A stretch of 64,000 nt of DNA from Cinnamomum chago (lineage: Eukaryota > Streptophyta > Magnoliopsida > Laurales > Lauraceae). The position numbers were made by a program, and so were the translations under genes. The notes below the pieces were generated by a model, which did not search any database, was not told the DNA's origin, and saw nothing but the letters and a program-made list of their open reading frames with translations. How positions within the stretch are numbered: the stretch's first letter is position 1; each line of letters starts with the position of its first letter. The DNA lies in contig CP142458.1 in assembly GCA_038049695.1 (NCBI GenBank), positions 61,723,501 to 61,787,500 of the forward strand, written 5' to 3'. Below are positions 48,693-61,413 of this stretch, piece by piece.

Positions 48693-50337
48693 TTCATATG
48701 GGCATACAGGTTTAGGAATGTATGATTCGCCACTGTTGTCTTTCGTTTATTTCCTGATTCTCTATAAACAAGTAGTGATAGGTGCAGACTTTGGCACTTG
48801 TCATCCCATCTTATGAATATGGAATGATGGAAAGAAGTTCATAAAGTTATATATAAAGGTTTTAAATACCAACTTGTGAATGATGGAAGTTGTACATGCA
48901 ACCTTAATCACCAGGTTTTAAGTTTTGTCGGTCATTTGCAAATAGATGGTGGTGTGCTTGATTAACTATAAATGGTGGTGAATGATAAACTGTAAATGCG
49001 TTGCCCTGTTGAAATGAGAGTTGAGAAGTATAAACTTAATGGACAACAAGCACATTTTTTATGATGCATTTGAATAATTTGATCACTTTTAAATTGGATT
49101 TGAATACATGAGGTATTGTGCTCCTCTTGGTTGATAGTCTTGTATTCTGATTTTGCGATTTGTCTGGGTAAGCCAGAACCGGGGTTCAAGGTCAGTAATT
49201 GTATTGGGGTTTTCTTGGGACTTAGAGGCGAAGAAAGCGGGGATTATGCATATAATATAGTCTATAATCTTAACATAGATCAAGAGGGAGGAATGATACA
49301 CTGAGGTTTCCCTTTATTTCCCATGGACGTAGGCAGTGTTACACAAAAAACAGAGGAACTTGACTCACAGCCACCGTCGGAGATTTATCATAGATCAGAA
49401 CTGGTTCCGGTGTTGACGCTCGCAGAGGGGCTGGGTCTCCTGGTGCAGAAACAAGGTAATCGAACCGGGGAGGAGGCCGGTTCGGGTCCGGTTCATTTTG
49501 GATCGAGTTCGACCCAGTCCTTGAGCAGCTCAATTGCCCAATCAGCAAGCTAACGTCAACTGGGGCCAGTCATGTTCAACTATCAGATTCGACCGAAATT
49601 GACGGTTAGATCGATAGGTCCTTTCCCAGCTGGTGCCTGAGGTGGACCCCACAAGTGTTGCGCTCAATAAACATGAGTGTCGACGCTCAGCTGAGGGGGG
49701 CTCAGCTCTCATTCATATATGTAAAAATTATATAAGAGTTAGAGATTAATTTTCTCTCTTTGCAAGGAATTTGAGAAGTAATAAACAAATTAGAATAAAT
49801 TAATTATTCATAAACTTAAAATCTCATAATTTAGCTATTTAAATTATCCTTAAAACAATAAAAATACTGAACTTGTACTGCTCTCCACATCCAACAATAT
49901 TAAATAATGGTCCCAGACTACAGAAGAATTGAAAATTGCATGATTTTAACAAATTTACCAGTAAACACATTATTATAAATAATTAAGCTCAAATTAAATA
50001 ATTTTCTTAACTGTCATAATATGGCTTTGATAATCACTTTATTCAAATATAATTTACTTTTTAATTATTAATCCTATGTAGATGTATATGTATGTGACAT
50101 TAATATCATCATTATAGATTTTATAAGGCTAGGACGGGAAATTAAAATTTGAGGACATCACATTGCAAGGATGGGAAATCCATCTTGAGAGAGTCGGATT
50201 TTCATTAAGTGAGATGCAATGTGGGTTCCACTCCCTGCACCTGCGTGAGGGAGTAGCATATCACTTATTGTGTTTGGGCTTTTGACAAGAAGTAAATAGG
50301 TAGAGAAAGAAGAAAGGGGAATAATTGTAACCATTAT
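48693..50337. other. Intergenic DNA, nothing certain
   Basis: 48.7-49.3 kb is plain AT-rich sequence. 49.32-49.70 kb is GC-richer ('ccggttcgggtccggttc', 'gtcgacgctcagctgagg') and recalls leader or LTR sequence of an old retroelement, but no paired ends were found. No gene supported. Confidence 0.4.
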
Positions 50338-51160
50338 TTATAATATATTAAGCTAAGAGGTTTTGGATCCAATTTTAACCGTCGTTTATAAATTTGACTG
50401 ATAGTTATGTAACTACTCATGCAACTACCCACTCATTTTTCCATCAAACCACTCATATTTGAGTTATTCTTATGTAACCATACCCTTTTTACTCCAATTT
50501 CTCTATTTTTATTTTATCCAACTTGTCTTATGGAAAGAAGTAATTTTGTTTTAATATGCGATTATTTATTTTGCAGTGTAGGGAGATATCATGTTGAGCA
50601 CGGGTTATTAGGTTAGTTATATAATATATTAAGCGAGAAGGTTTTAGATTCGATTTTGACCGGTGATTAGAATTTTGACCGACGGCTATACTATTTTATT
50701 TTAAATATTTTATCTTCTCTCCCCACTTACCAGCTCTTCCCTATTTATCTCACACCACGTCCTACTTTTATCTTTTCATGCAACACTATAATTGTTCACT
50801 CATATAACTACATATTACGATGCATTTGTAATTAAACATGCTTGTCTTCTTATACAGAAGATGAAAATGTTAGTGTCCTTAGCTTCTTTGTCCTTGAAAA
50901 AAATGATGATGAAGATCAATAGTACGTAACTACTCATTCAACTACCCACTCATTTTTCCATCAAACCACTCATGCTTGAGTTATTCCTATATAACTATAC
51001 CCTTTGTGCTATATATAATTTTTCTATTTCTATGTTATCTAACTTGTCCTATAGAAAGAGGAATTTTTTTTAATATGTGATTATTTGTTTTATTGTGCAT
51101 GGAGATATTGCGTTGAGTACGAGTTATTGGGTTAGTATAATTATTATATAATATATTATT
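50338..51160. repeat. Tandem duplicated AT-rich repeat
   Basis: The block 'tataatatattaag.(t/g)a(a)gaggtttt' starts at about 50338 and 50620. The block 'gtaactactcat.caactacccactc' starts at 50409 and 50926, each followed by 'tttttccatcaaaccactcat' and later by 'ttgagcacgggttatt' or its variant (50593, 51113). This gives two units, the second longer by about 240 bp (roughly 50700-50920). The class is unknown; it could be derived from Helitrons. Confidence 0.6.
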
Positions 51161-51974
51161 ATTATATTATATTATGAAGCCCACTGATTCCAATTGGGAA
51201 ATCGGTCTGGATTTCGATTAATTGATTTTGACCCTTCTCAATTTGTTTTGATTCCTAATGCCTCCGTCACTTTCCACACACCCCTATTAACTCGTGAAAG
51301 AAATACGCCGTTCTTTCCAGCACGTTAACATGCATGCTTTTACCTCTTCATCTTCTGTCTTCTTCCAACGAAAACGCCCAAAAGAAATCTAACCGTTGTC
51401 TCATGCACTCTCATCAATGCCTCTTTCTTTCAACTCCCCTCTGATTATCTAACGTTGTCTCAATCATTCCTCTCTCTCAAGTCTCAACCCAGTTCAAATT
51501 CATTAATCCAAAATCCTCACCCACAGTGCCTCAATCTCTCATCTCCACTGCCCCATCTTTTGATCTCCTTCTCAGTTAATGCATCCTTCCTCTATTTGCC
51601 ATATCTCCTTTAGCTTTTCTTCGTTGTTTGTTGTTATTGTTTTCTTCCTTTTATTTTTCATGTACTTTTCTCTGCATATGTATATGGTGTTTGACAAAAT
51701 GCCACACTGAGATTTGATGCCATCCATTTCTGTTGTACTGTTTTTATTTTTTACCTGGTTCTATGTACTTTGGGTTTGGATTTGCAAACTGCGTTTGGAA
51801 ACAACACCTAAATTTAATATTGGTATTCACCTCAAAATTCTTTGGCCGTGTTATGCAGGGAAGTGCCCATTATTTGAACAGTTCATCACAAAGTTTGGCC
51901 TCATGTACAAATCGTTCGTAGGATTCAAATCATGGTAAGATGACACATTGCATCCTCTCCACTTGTAGTTGTAC
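51161..51974. other. Intergenic DNA next to GIP1-like fragment
   Basis: Pyrimidine-rich text at 51340-51570 resembles a plant 5' UTR. A short methionine-initiated frame at 51714-51938 has no family likeness. Nothing firm. Confidence 0.35.
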
Positions 51975-52446
51975 CCGCTGAGAGCCATAATGGTTGATGT
52001 CTTTGTACTGAGAGCTTATAACCTCTTCCTGAGCAATTGTGGCGATTGAAGAGGTAGTTGAAGGTTTCCGAAAGCTTACAGGGATGTTAGTTGAACATCC
52101 AAAGCCTCCATATATAGCCTGAAGCTAGAGAGGCAGGCCGAGGTAAACTACCAATTGAAAAATTGTTCTTGTACTGTGGTAGTGAGTTCTTTATGCCAGT
52201 GCTCTGCACTGTTGCTGGAGATTGATGGTAAACACCGTTGGCAGCATATACTTGTTGGAAAGCAGATGGCACATTCATATAGCTCTGATGCAGGAATGGA
52301 TTTGTAATCATGTTGGCAAAAGGAGTTGGTCAAGAATAAGGGTGAATTGCTAGATGTTGAGGAATTGTAGGGCTTGTTGGAATCATAGCACTGGGCAATG
52401 TCTTGAGGGTTGGCCGAGGTGTGGTAAAAACACTAAGCTTCATGGC
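51975..52446 (-). pseudogene. GIP1-like (DUF1296, GBF-interacting protein) exon fragment
   Basis: Read on the minus strand after an acceptor (AATGTAG): TLPSAMIPTSPTIPQHLAIH and PYS, then an in-frame TGA, then PTPFANMITNPFLHQSYMNV and PSAFQQVYAANGVYHQSPAT, and SLPQYKNNFSIGSLPRPASL. A frameshift at about 52097-52105 follows, after which another frame continues YGGFGCSTNIPVSF and VISSQYKDINHY. This order matches the C-terminal half of plant GBF-interacting-protein-1-like proteins, which bind G-box factors in the nucleus. The stop, the frameshift and the lack of the N-terminal UBA-like part mark a decayed partial gene copy. Retained splice borders argue for DNA-level duplication rather than retroposition. 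Confidence 0.72.
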
Positions 52447-54877
52447 CTACATTACATTACAGGAGGGTCACAAGAATAAAAAATAATGATCCATAACATT
52501 TTTTGTGGGGTCTTTAAACTCTGATTTCTTGCACATAGCAGAAAAGCTCAATCTAGGGACTGGAGCAGGCCAAAGAAACAAAACCTGCCAAATCCAAGTC
52601 ACTTCAGTTCCAATTAGGATATTCTCACTTTGTTTCGGCAGTTCCTGTCAGTTCTATAGTCTTCAGTTTTGCCCAGTACCAAGTCACTTCAAAATCATTT
52701 TTTTAATTCGTTCAAATCAGGCAAATAGGAAATGCCAGCTGATCTTATGACTATGTCAAGCTCAGCAGCTGAATCACCAATTGCCAGGGCCAAATGAAAT
52801 CAGATGAGTTAAGACACAGCCGAATCAGGGCCAAATTAAATCATTTTTAAAAATAATTTGTCTGGATAGGAAAGTGTTCTGTAGCCTTCGTGTTTTTTTA
52901 TTCTTTTTGTTTTAAAACATGGTACTTCCATGGATGGAATTGGAGAAAGCCTAAAACAGTGGATTACTCATTAAAAGCTCATGAGGTGATATTCATGTCC
53001 AAAACCACCCACATGTCAAAAAAACATTTGAAGTTGTTACATGACTGTTTCAGGCATTCGCAAATTTCACTATTAAAACTGATGTGTCAATCATAAAATA
53101 ACTGTTTCAGCAGGCATAAAAAGTAGTATATTAAAACTATTGTTTGCATAATGTCTTCAAGCCTTCATGTGTTGATGTGGGGATGAGAATTGGTAATATT
53201 GATTTGGTTGGCCAAGTGAAAGTGAAAGGTTGTTTGGATGAGACAAAGGTTGAAAAATTGTCAGACTTTGCATGCTTATGTAGACCCTAGGTTCAAGTGT
53301 GTTGCAAATGGTGAAATTGGTGTTTTTATGTCGATAAGATAGAAATGTTATGACTTATGCTTCATGCTTGAATTTGTGAATGTAGATTTTGAAGGGATAT
53401 ATTTGAGAAATAGCCAAGTGGATCGATCATCTACAAAGAGCACAAGTGGGAACAACACAAAGAATGAGGTATAATTAAAACCCATTGTTTATAATTTATC
53501 CAGTAAGCATGAAATTCCTGCTTAGGACATTCATCTATTTTTATTCATGTCAGAATCAACTTCTTTGCTCATTAGTATTATTAGTCTTATTGTAAATTTT
53601 CCTCAAAAGTCGTCATTATTTGCCATAAGCATTTATTATTGCAATTTAGAGCATTTAATATGTGAAAAGAAATTGAATTTCTAGAAATTTATGGTCAAAT
53701 GGTCTCCAACAAAAGAACATTAAAGATGTGAGGGGTGGTCGAGATAAGGTGGAGCTGTAGATGGGACACTTGAGCTTGCTTTACTAGGGAAATGAACTGT
53801 TTTCAATTTGAAATGAGCTAATCTATTTTGACTGCCTTCGGATTTTGACGATCTTTAAAACATCCAATTAACCTACCGTTTCATGTACTAATTCATTCAA
53901 CTCAACTCCTCTGTAACTCCTCCCATATTTCTCAAGCAGATGTATTTCTTCCATTCCAGTAACTCCTGGAAAATCATTGAGAATAACTCGATCGTCCCCA
54001 CTCTGCCATTTACTCCACTTCTCCTTCTACTATCCATCATCTCCAAACCCACAATCAATGCGGGCACCGACTTGGCATCTCCAACGATCGCACTTGTTAG
54101 GGCATAGGTATTGAATCCTCTCTCTCTCTCTCTCCTGATTTCTCGTAGATGTTCTTCATCTCTTTGAATCTCCATCTCTCTTTGTCGTTGCCTAGAAATA
54201 GAAATGTCGATGCTTCATGCAAATCTACGATCGTAAAAGTTGGATTTTCTATCAGATCCAATCCCAAACGGATTCCTATGGCCAATCTTCTGCCTCCAAT
54301 CTCCTCATCCATGGAATTCGCCCTCCTTCAAGGCTCTACAACCCCACTGTCTCTGATCCCCACTGTCACATCCTGGACCCAAGAATTCCCTAGGTAGGGT
54401 GGTTTCCGAGGTGTAACACGTGCACTTCCGTGAGCTCGCACCTGTTTGGGACCAAGTCCAAATTCGCGAAAGAAAAAATTCCACTTTACACGTGTGAGAA
54501 TTACTCACTGACACATGTCAATGAACATTTATTTGCGGAAGCATGTATGTCATCAATAACAAAGCCATGAGCAGTCTATTAATCAAACTGTTATATAATA
54601 ATTAGTCTATAACAAGGCTAATAATTTAAACTTTCAATGCATACTTAAACTAAGTGCCAGATTAATTATCTAATCTCAAGTCATAATTACCACACTTTAA
54701 TGTACTCCGACGGTCAAAGCTAACCATTAACCTTACCAATCAAATCTCTAGTCTGAGGGGTTATTAGTTATTCTCTTTGGTATCCTGGATCCCTGTGAAA
54801 CCAAGTGTAGTAGCATGAATACGAAGGTTCAGCAATATATATGAGCAATTAAGATATATCACATATTATAACAAATT
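52447..54877. other. Intergenic DNA, no gene supported
   Basis: AT-rich. 54100-54370 contains a CT microsatellite (54116-54133) and a short plus-strand frame (54149-54397) with a serine-rich, transit-peptide-like start that I cannot assign. From 54364 the text 'tgtcacatcctggaccc' looks like the start of an LTR, but no partner end was found. Confidence 0.4.
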
Positions 54878-55074
54878 TGTTATAAATAGTATGAGACAAG
54901 AGAAAGAAGATTAGGAGGGAGAAGAGAGAGCTTTTCTGTTATCTCATTATCTATGTACAAATACAATAGGAAGATGCCTACTTATAGGCAAAGTAGTCTC
55001 ATAATAGAGAAACCCTAAACTTAACCCTAACTCATCATAAGTGGGCATCCACCCAAGATCCATATCTTATAACA
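54878..55074 (-). repeat. Copia 2 LTR (3' LTR of the minus-strand element)
   Basis: 197 bp, nearly identical to 60162-60358. Confidence 0.95.
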
Positions 55075-58000
55075 CTCCCCCTTGGATGACCACCATTCAA
55101 TGACAGTTGCCTCATTAAAAATCTTGCTAAGGAAAACCCAGTGGGAAAAAACCAAAGCGAAGGGAAAAAGAGTACAACATTCTTCAAGACCATTGAACTG
55201 GTGTTGGATGTGCATAGTGCTGCCTCATTAAAACCTTAACTAGGAAAACCCAGTGGGATAAAACCTAGAGAAGGAAAAAGAGTACAGCGCACAAATGTCC
55301 ATAGGTAGCATACTTCAAGATGCTCCCTGATAAACAACTCCCCCTGATGAGAATAACCATTTTACATAGTTTGATTATGAACTCTGCGTATGCCAATCTC
55401 ATATACAAACTTCTGGAATATTGATTTTGGAAAATATTTTGTAAACAGGTCAGCCAGATTGGTACTCGAACGAACTTGCTTGACTTCAATTTCATTGTTC
55501 TTCTGAATTTCATGAGTGAAGAAGAACTTTGGTGCTATATGTTTAGTCTTGTCTCCTTTAATGAAACCTTCTCGAATCTGTCTTATGCATGCTTCATTAT
55601 CGTCATAGATAATGTTTGGAATACCTGCAAAAAAAAAGCAATTGACCAGAACTATGAACATGCTGAATCAGAGATTTTAGCTATACACATTTCCGACTGG
55701 CTTCATAAAGAGCCAAAATCTCAGCATGGTTGGAAGAAGTAGCTACCAAAGTCTCTTTGGTAGAACGCCAAGAAATGGCGGCATTACAATTTAAAAACAC
55801 ATAACCTGTCTGTTGCCGACCCTTATGCGGATCAGAGAGATAACCTGAATCTGCATATCCTACTAAACTGAAATCTTTATGATCGTAAGCATAAAATATT
55901 CCCAAATCAGTTGTTCCACGCAAATATTGTAAGATATGTTTAATACCAATCCAGTGCCTTTGAGTTGGTGCGGAGCTATACCTGGCAAGTAGATTCACAA
56001 AAAATGCAATATCTAGTCTAGTGCATTGTGCCAAGTACATCAAGGCTCCAATAGCACTTAGGTATGGTACTTCGGGACCCAATACCTTTTCATTCTCCTC
56101 GATGGGACGGTATGGATCTTTCTTTATATCAAGAGACTGGACAACCATAGGGGTGCTTAATGGATGTGCTTTGTCCATACCAAATCGTTTTAAAACCTTC
56201 TCGGTATAATTAGATTGATGAACCAACATCCCATTAGAATTTCTCTCGATTTGCAATCCGAGACAGAATCTCGTTTTTCCAAGGTGTTTCATTTCAAATT
56301 CTTTCTTTAAATAATTAGCAGTTTCTTCGAGCTCTTCTGGAGTCCCTATTAAATTTATATCATCAACATAAACTGCTAATATTGCAAATCCCTTCAAGAA
56401 TTTCTTTATAAATAGACACGGGCACATGAGATGGTTTTCATACCCCTTTTTGGACAAGTATTCACTAAGACGATTGTACCACATTCTTCCGAATTGCTTC
56501 AGGCCGTACAATGATCGCCTTAATTGGATTGAGTACGTACTCCTTGGCTTTACTTCAGGCAAAGGAAATCCTTACAGATTTTTTATGGAATTTTCATGTG
56601 AATTTCTGTGTCTAAGTCCCCATATAAGTAAACAGTTACAGCATCCATGAGTCTCATTTCTAGATTTTGAGAAACTGCTAAACTTATCAAATATCTGAAT
56701 GTCGTTATATCCATAACGGGGGAGTATGTTTCCTCATAATCAATCCTAGGTTTCTACAGGAAACCTTGTGCCACTAATCGTGCCTTATATCTGGTAATTT
56801 TAATCAACTCATTCCTTTTTCTTACAAACACCCACTTGTAACCTACAGGGTTAACATCTTTTGAGGTTTGTATAATAGGTCCGAACACACCACGTTTGTT
56901 AAGAGACTCTAACTCTGTTTTGATGGCACTTTCCCATTGTGGCCAATCCTTTCTTTGTCGACATTCATTTTTAGAACACGGTTTTGTGTCCCAATCATCA
57001 TCATCATCATTTTCCTTTGATATTTGTATAGCTACCGCATATGCAAATGCTTCATCGATGATAATCTCATTTCTCTTCCATCTCTCTCTTGAATAATTGT
57101 AAAGTATAGAGATCTCTTCATTTCCAGTACTAGTGCCTCTTCAGGGGCTTTCAAAGTTTCACCAGGGACTTCCATTAATCTAGAGAGAACGGATTTTGCC
57201 ATAACCTCTTCAGGAGCATTATGTGCCTCTTCGGGAGGAATCTCTTCAGGAGCGTTGCATGTCTCTTTGAGAGGATATGATGATGATTGCTCATTTCTCC
57301 TTTTCCGCGGAGCTGAGTCCTTTGAACCTATAGGTCTGTCACGCTTCTGGCGTATCGCAGATTTTTTTGCTGCCGTATTTTGACTTCGTCCTACAGGGAC
57401 ATTAATCTTGGCAGGTGCATTCATAGCTGGCACATGTGACTTTGTCACCTTTGTTGCATCGTTAAATGCATCAGGTAATTTGTTTGCAATTTCTTTCAAG
57501 TGCACAATTCTCCGAACTTCATTCTCACATTGTGAAGTTTGTGGATCCAGATGAGACAGAGTGGAAGTATTCCATGTTAATTCTCGCCGTTCTTCAGGAA
57601 CGGGTTGTTCTACAGGAACAATACGTTTCAGGAACAATCTAATTATCTCCCCCTAACGGCGGGAAAATTGTCTCATCGAATTTACAATCGAGAAAACGAG
57701 CAGTGAAGACATCTCCTGTCCTTGGTTCTAAATATCGAATAATCGAAGAAGAGTCATAACCTATATATATTCCCAATCTACGTTGTGGTCTCATCTTAGT
57801 ACGCTTTGGAGGTGGTATTGCGACTTGAACTGCACAGCCAAACTTGCGCAAGTGAGAAATATTTGATTGATGCCCTGATATAAGTTATGTAAGAGATTAT
57901 TGATGATAGGCCGTGGGTCGAAGTTGAATTAACATTGCTGCATGCAACACAACATGTCCCCAAGCACTAACTGGTAATTTGGACTGCATCAGTAGAGTCC

Positions 58001-59099
58001 TAGAGATAAATTGGATGCGCTTGATCATGGATTCAGCTAAGCCATTTTGGGTGTGGACATGGGGGATAGGATGTTCGACTACAATGCCTATAGACGAACA
58101 AAAATCATAAAAAACCTGGGATGTAAATTCGCCTGCATTATCAAGTCTTATAGACTTAATGGGATAATCAAGGAAGTGAGCCCTCAGTTTAATTATTTGA
58201 GTTAATAGGCAGGCAAATGCTATGTTCATAGTTGAAAGTAGACAAACATCCGACCAACGGGTGGAGGCATCGATCAAAACCATAAAATACTTAAAAGGTC
58301 CACTAGGTGGATTGATGGGTCCACAAATATCACCTTGTATCCTTTGTAGAAAGGATGGGGATTCAGATGCAACTTTAGTAGGAGAGGGTCGGGTGATCAG
58401 TTTCCCTTGTGAACATGGAGTACATAAGTACCCACTAGGTATGGTCAATTGATGGTTCTCTAAGGAATGCCCAAAAGAGTTATCAATGATTTTTCTCAAC
58501 ATAGTAGCCCCAGGGTGACCTAACCTATCATGCCAAAGCTGTAAAGCCTTAGGATCACTGAGCTTCGGGCTCGACTTTGTTGTTTTACTCGTAACGGAAT
58601 GTGATTCAACATTGGAGATTGTTGTGTAATATAATCCTGAGGAGAGTGTACTTAGTTTTTATAGTATTTGCTTCTGGCTTGATCCAATACTAGCAATGAT
58701 GCATAAGTATTCCTTGTTACCTTCACTTACAGTTTCAATGTGGTACCCATTCATTCTGATGTCTTTGAAACTAATCAAGTTTCTTCGGGAACTTTTTGAG
58801 AACAAAGCATCTTTAATAAATAGATGGGTACCATTTGGTAACATCATATGGGCTCTTCCGGAGCCTTCAATTATCTGTACAGGTCCAGCTATGGTGGATA
58901 CCTGTCGTGGAATGAACATCAATTCTGAGAAAAATTTCTGATTTTTCAGAATGGTGTGTGTTGTAGCACTATCTATCAAACAAAGATTGTCCTCAGTTCC
59001 ATGATCCATACCTTAAACAAAAATAATAAAACATCATAACTATGCAATCTCATGATTAAGATTGAAATAATTAAAAACATTCACCATAAATTAGGACAT

Positions 59100-59560
59100 T
59101 AATGAAGTTTTCTATCAAAACTTCAGGTTTTAATTGAGAATTTCAGGTTCATATAATTGAGAATCAGAACTGCTGGTTCTGTCAAGACTTCAGGCTTGAT
59201 TTAAAACTTCAGGGTTCATAACATTGAGAATCAGAACTGCTGGTTCTGTCAAGACTTCAAGCTTGATTTAGAGCTTCAGGTTCATAACACATGAGATTAG
59301 AACTACAGGCTCTGTCAAATTTTCAGGTTTAAAGTAGAACTTCTGGTTCTAATAATTGATCAGAACTTCTAGTTCTATCAAAATTTCAAGTTTGAAGTAG
59401 AACTTCTAGTTCTAAAAATTGATCAGAACTTCTAGTTTGATTACATGGCTTTATAATTTTATGGATATGAATCTGCAGGTTCATATCATTATTCCAACTT
59501 TTAGGACTTCTGGTCCATAGATCAATGAACTTTATGTTCAAATTTAGAACTTCTAGTTCT
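59100..59560. repeat. Degenerate tandem repeat in copia 2 leader
   Basis: Repeated 'cagaactgctggttctgtca', 'agacttcaggcttgat' and 'aacttctggttctaa' phrases with a period of very roughly 60-90 bp, between the protease region and the right-hand LTR. The text is built from GAACTTC/GTTCT words. The composition is unlike the rest of the element. Confidence 0.75.
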
Positions 59561-60161
59561 ATTTATAAATTCATAAATTTAAATTTAAAAGAAAGAATAA
59601 ACTATGCAAGAGGATAAACAGTAAATAAAATACTATCAACAAGCATTATAAATCGATTTTATGCATTCTAATAAATTTTGACTATGGTTTAGATACCACT
59701 CACTGTAATCGCAGTTCATAAAAAATTTATTACCTTTGAAATTTTGATCTGTTGCGTATATTAAATCCGGTGCTCGTCGCAAGGTGGAAGAGAGGATTTC
59801 TCACGATGGATTTTCAACAGAATCACCAGAAGACTTTTCACAATGATTTTTTTTTAAAAAACCCGACGCTTGTCACAATGATTTTCCAACTTTCGTACAC
59901 AAGTTCTGTTTGGTGTAAGACATGATTTTCCAATGTGTTATATTCGGTCTTGGCGTTGTCTTCTTGCCTAACGAGAACAGTAACGCATCGAACAATAGAA
60001 CTTGGGTAGGGAAGGAAAGGAAAAAAAAAAAGAGACACTAGCAGGAGTTGCTTCGTCGGTTTACATGCACCATAAAAGAGAACAAAGTTGGCTTTGCAAA
60101 ACGAGGCAGGCTTTGAGTTTCTATTCTTTACACATAAATCAAGGGTATCGTGCTGATAACG

Positions 60162-60358
60162 TGTTATAAATAGTATGAGACAAGAGAAAGAAGATTAGGA
60201 GGGAGAAGAGAGAGCTTTTCTGTTATCTCATTATCTATGTACAAATACAATAGGAAGATGCCTACTTATAGGCAAAGTAGTCTCATAATAGAAAAACCCT
60301 AAACTTAACCCTAACTCATCATAAGTGGGCATCTACCCAAGATCCATATCTTATAACA
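60162..60358 (-). repeat. Copia 2 LTR (5' LTR of the minus-strand element)
   Basis: 197 bp. On the minus strand it is followed by 'acgttatcagcacga', the likely primer-binding site. Confidence 0.93.
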
Positions 60359-60363
60359 AAATT

Positions 60364-61413
60364 TGAATTGACAGAAGATTAGACGATGTCAAATAATTGG
60401 AAACTAGGCACATTGTGCGTTTAAGAATAAATCACGTTTTATCGAATCACAAAACAATACTTACACTCTAATTGGCTACTACCTTTGCTCAATCCTCCCT
60501 TAATAGAGAGCACGCGTTTTGGGATGTCACCAGGGGCCCGGCCAAAGGTCCTCCTGGCTACTCAGGTTCTGGAGTTCTGGTGCTCTAGGCTGTCTACTGC
60601 AGTGACTTACACAAATCTAAACCAAGAGTCAACCCCGTCGAGTATCATCCGGTCGAAGCTAAGTAGTGCCGACTCATTCAATTCAATCAATAGGACTTGA
60701 GTAAGACTTTTACACTCAATTCGCTTCGACTCCACTCTATTCATTCAATCAATCTAGTCATATTTACTTAGTCCGCTATTCACATCAATTCACGATACCT
60801 TTATAGAACAGTTGCAATAACACTTAAGTAGTATGAATAATGCATATAAGTAAATCTTGAGACATTTGAGGGCAATAATAGTCAATAACAATATGCAAAT
60901 GCAATTCGATTAATACAAGAAGATTTACTAGCCAAACCTAATCTAATTACCCGCCGTCTCTAACCGTCCATTTCAATGTAGTTTTAGGTAATTCAATGCA
61001 CGTGCTACATTTTATTGGTGTCACATTGTGTGTGTGTGCGTGATGCACCGAAATCCCGAAACCAACACCCATGGGAAGGTGCTAGACAAACGTATACGCA
61101 CATGAGATAATCTTAGGCCAAGATTTCTTATGTGTTACAACTTCCATTGGACTTAGTTATTTGGTTAAGGGTTCCATGTTTAGGGACCTACAAGGTCACT
61201 CCTTTCTCAACCTAAGACCTTATTGGTTTAGTGTTTGTGTCACAATCATCCTCGGTGATTGATTATAAACGTTTTAGTCCATGGGTTCCAAATCTGGGGT
61301 CCAAACTAGAATTAAAGTCTCTTTTCCCCAAAGAGATAGGGGCCCGGTTTAATTGTCCCCATATCAACTTTATCTCCCAATCTTCGATCAGTAGGATGTG
61401 TGTACCATTGGTT
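60364..61413. other. Intergenic DNA, nothing certain
   Basis: No gene seen. Short GT run at 61028-61039. The sequence may continue the unit interrupted by copia 2, but I could not define its ends. Confidence 0.4.

Larger units (their letters stand above)
54878..60358 (-). mobile_element. Ty1/copia retrotransposon 2, minus strand, young
   Basis: Fossil copia element, 5481 bp. The 197-bp LTRs at 54878-55074 and 60162-60358 start TGTTATAA and end TTATAACA. The target-site duplication is AAATT (54873-54877 and 60359-60363). On the minus strand a purine tract (CCAAGGGGGAGTG) precedes the left-hand LTR, which is the element's 3' LTR. Recognisable parts in copia order are protease (about 59.0-58.7 kb), integrase (about 58.5-57.6), reverse transcriptase with YVDD (about 56.9-55.9) and RNase H (about 55.9-55.4). 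The leader side (59.1-59.6 kb) is a repeat. It is broken, with several breaks. The LTRs differ at about 2 of 197 positions by eye, roughly 0.4 million years at 1.3e-8 per site per year. Confidence 0.95.

Noticed and set aside
49323-49553. 76-codon GC-rich frame
   Set aside because: No domain; the surrounding text looks like old retroelement leader; opposite strand also open.
54364-54560. Start of a solo LTR or gypsy LTR at 'tgtcacatcctggaccc'
   Set aside because: No matching end, partner LTR or target-site duplication could be found on either side of copia 2.
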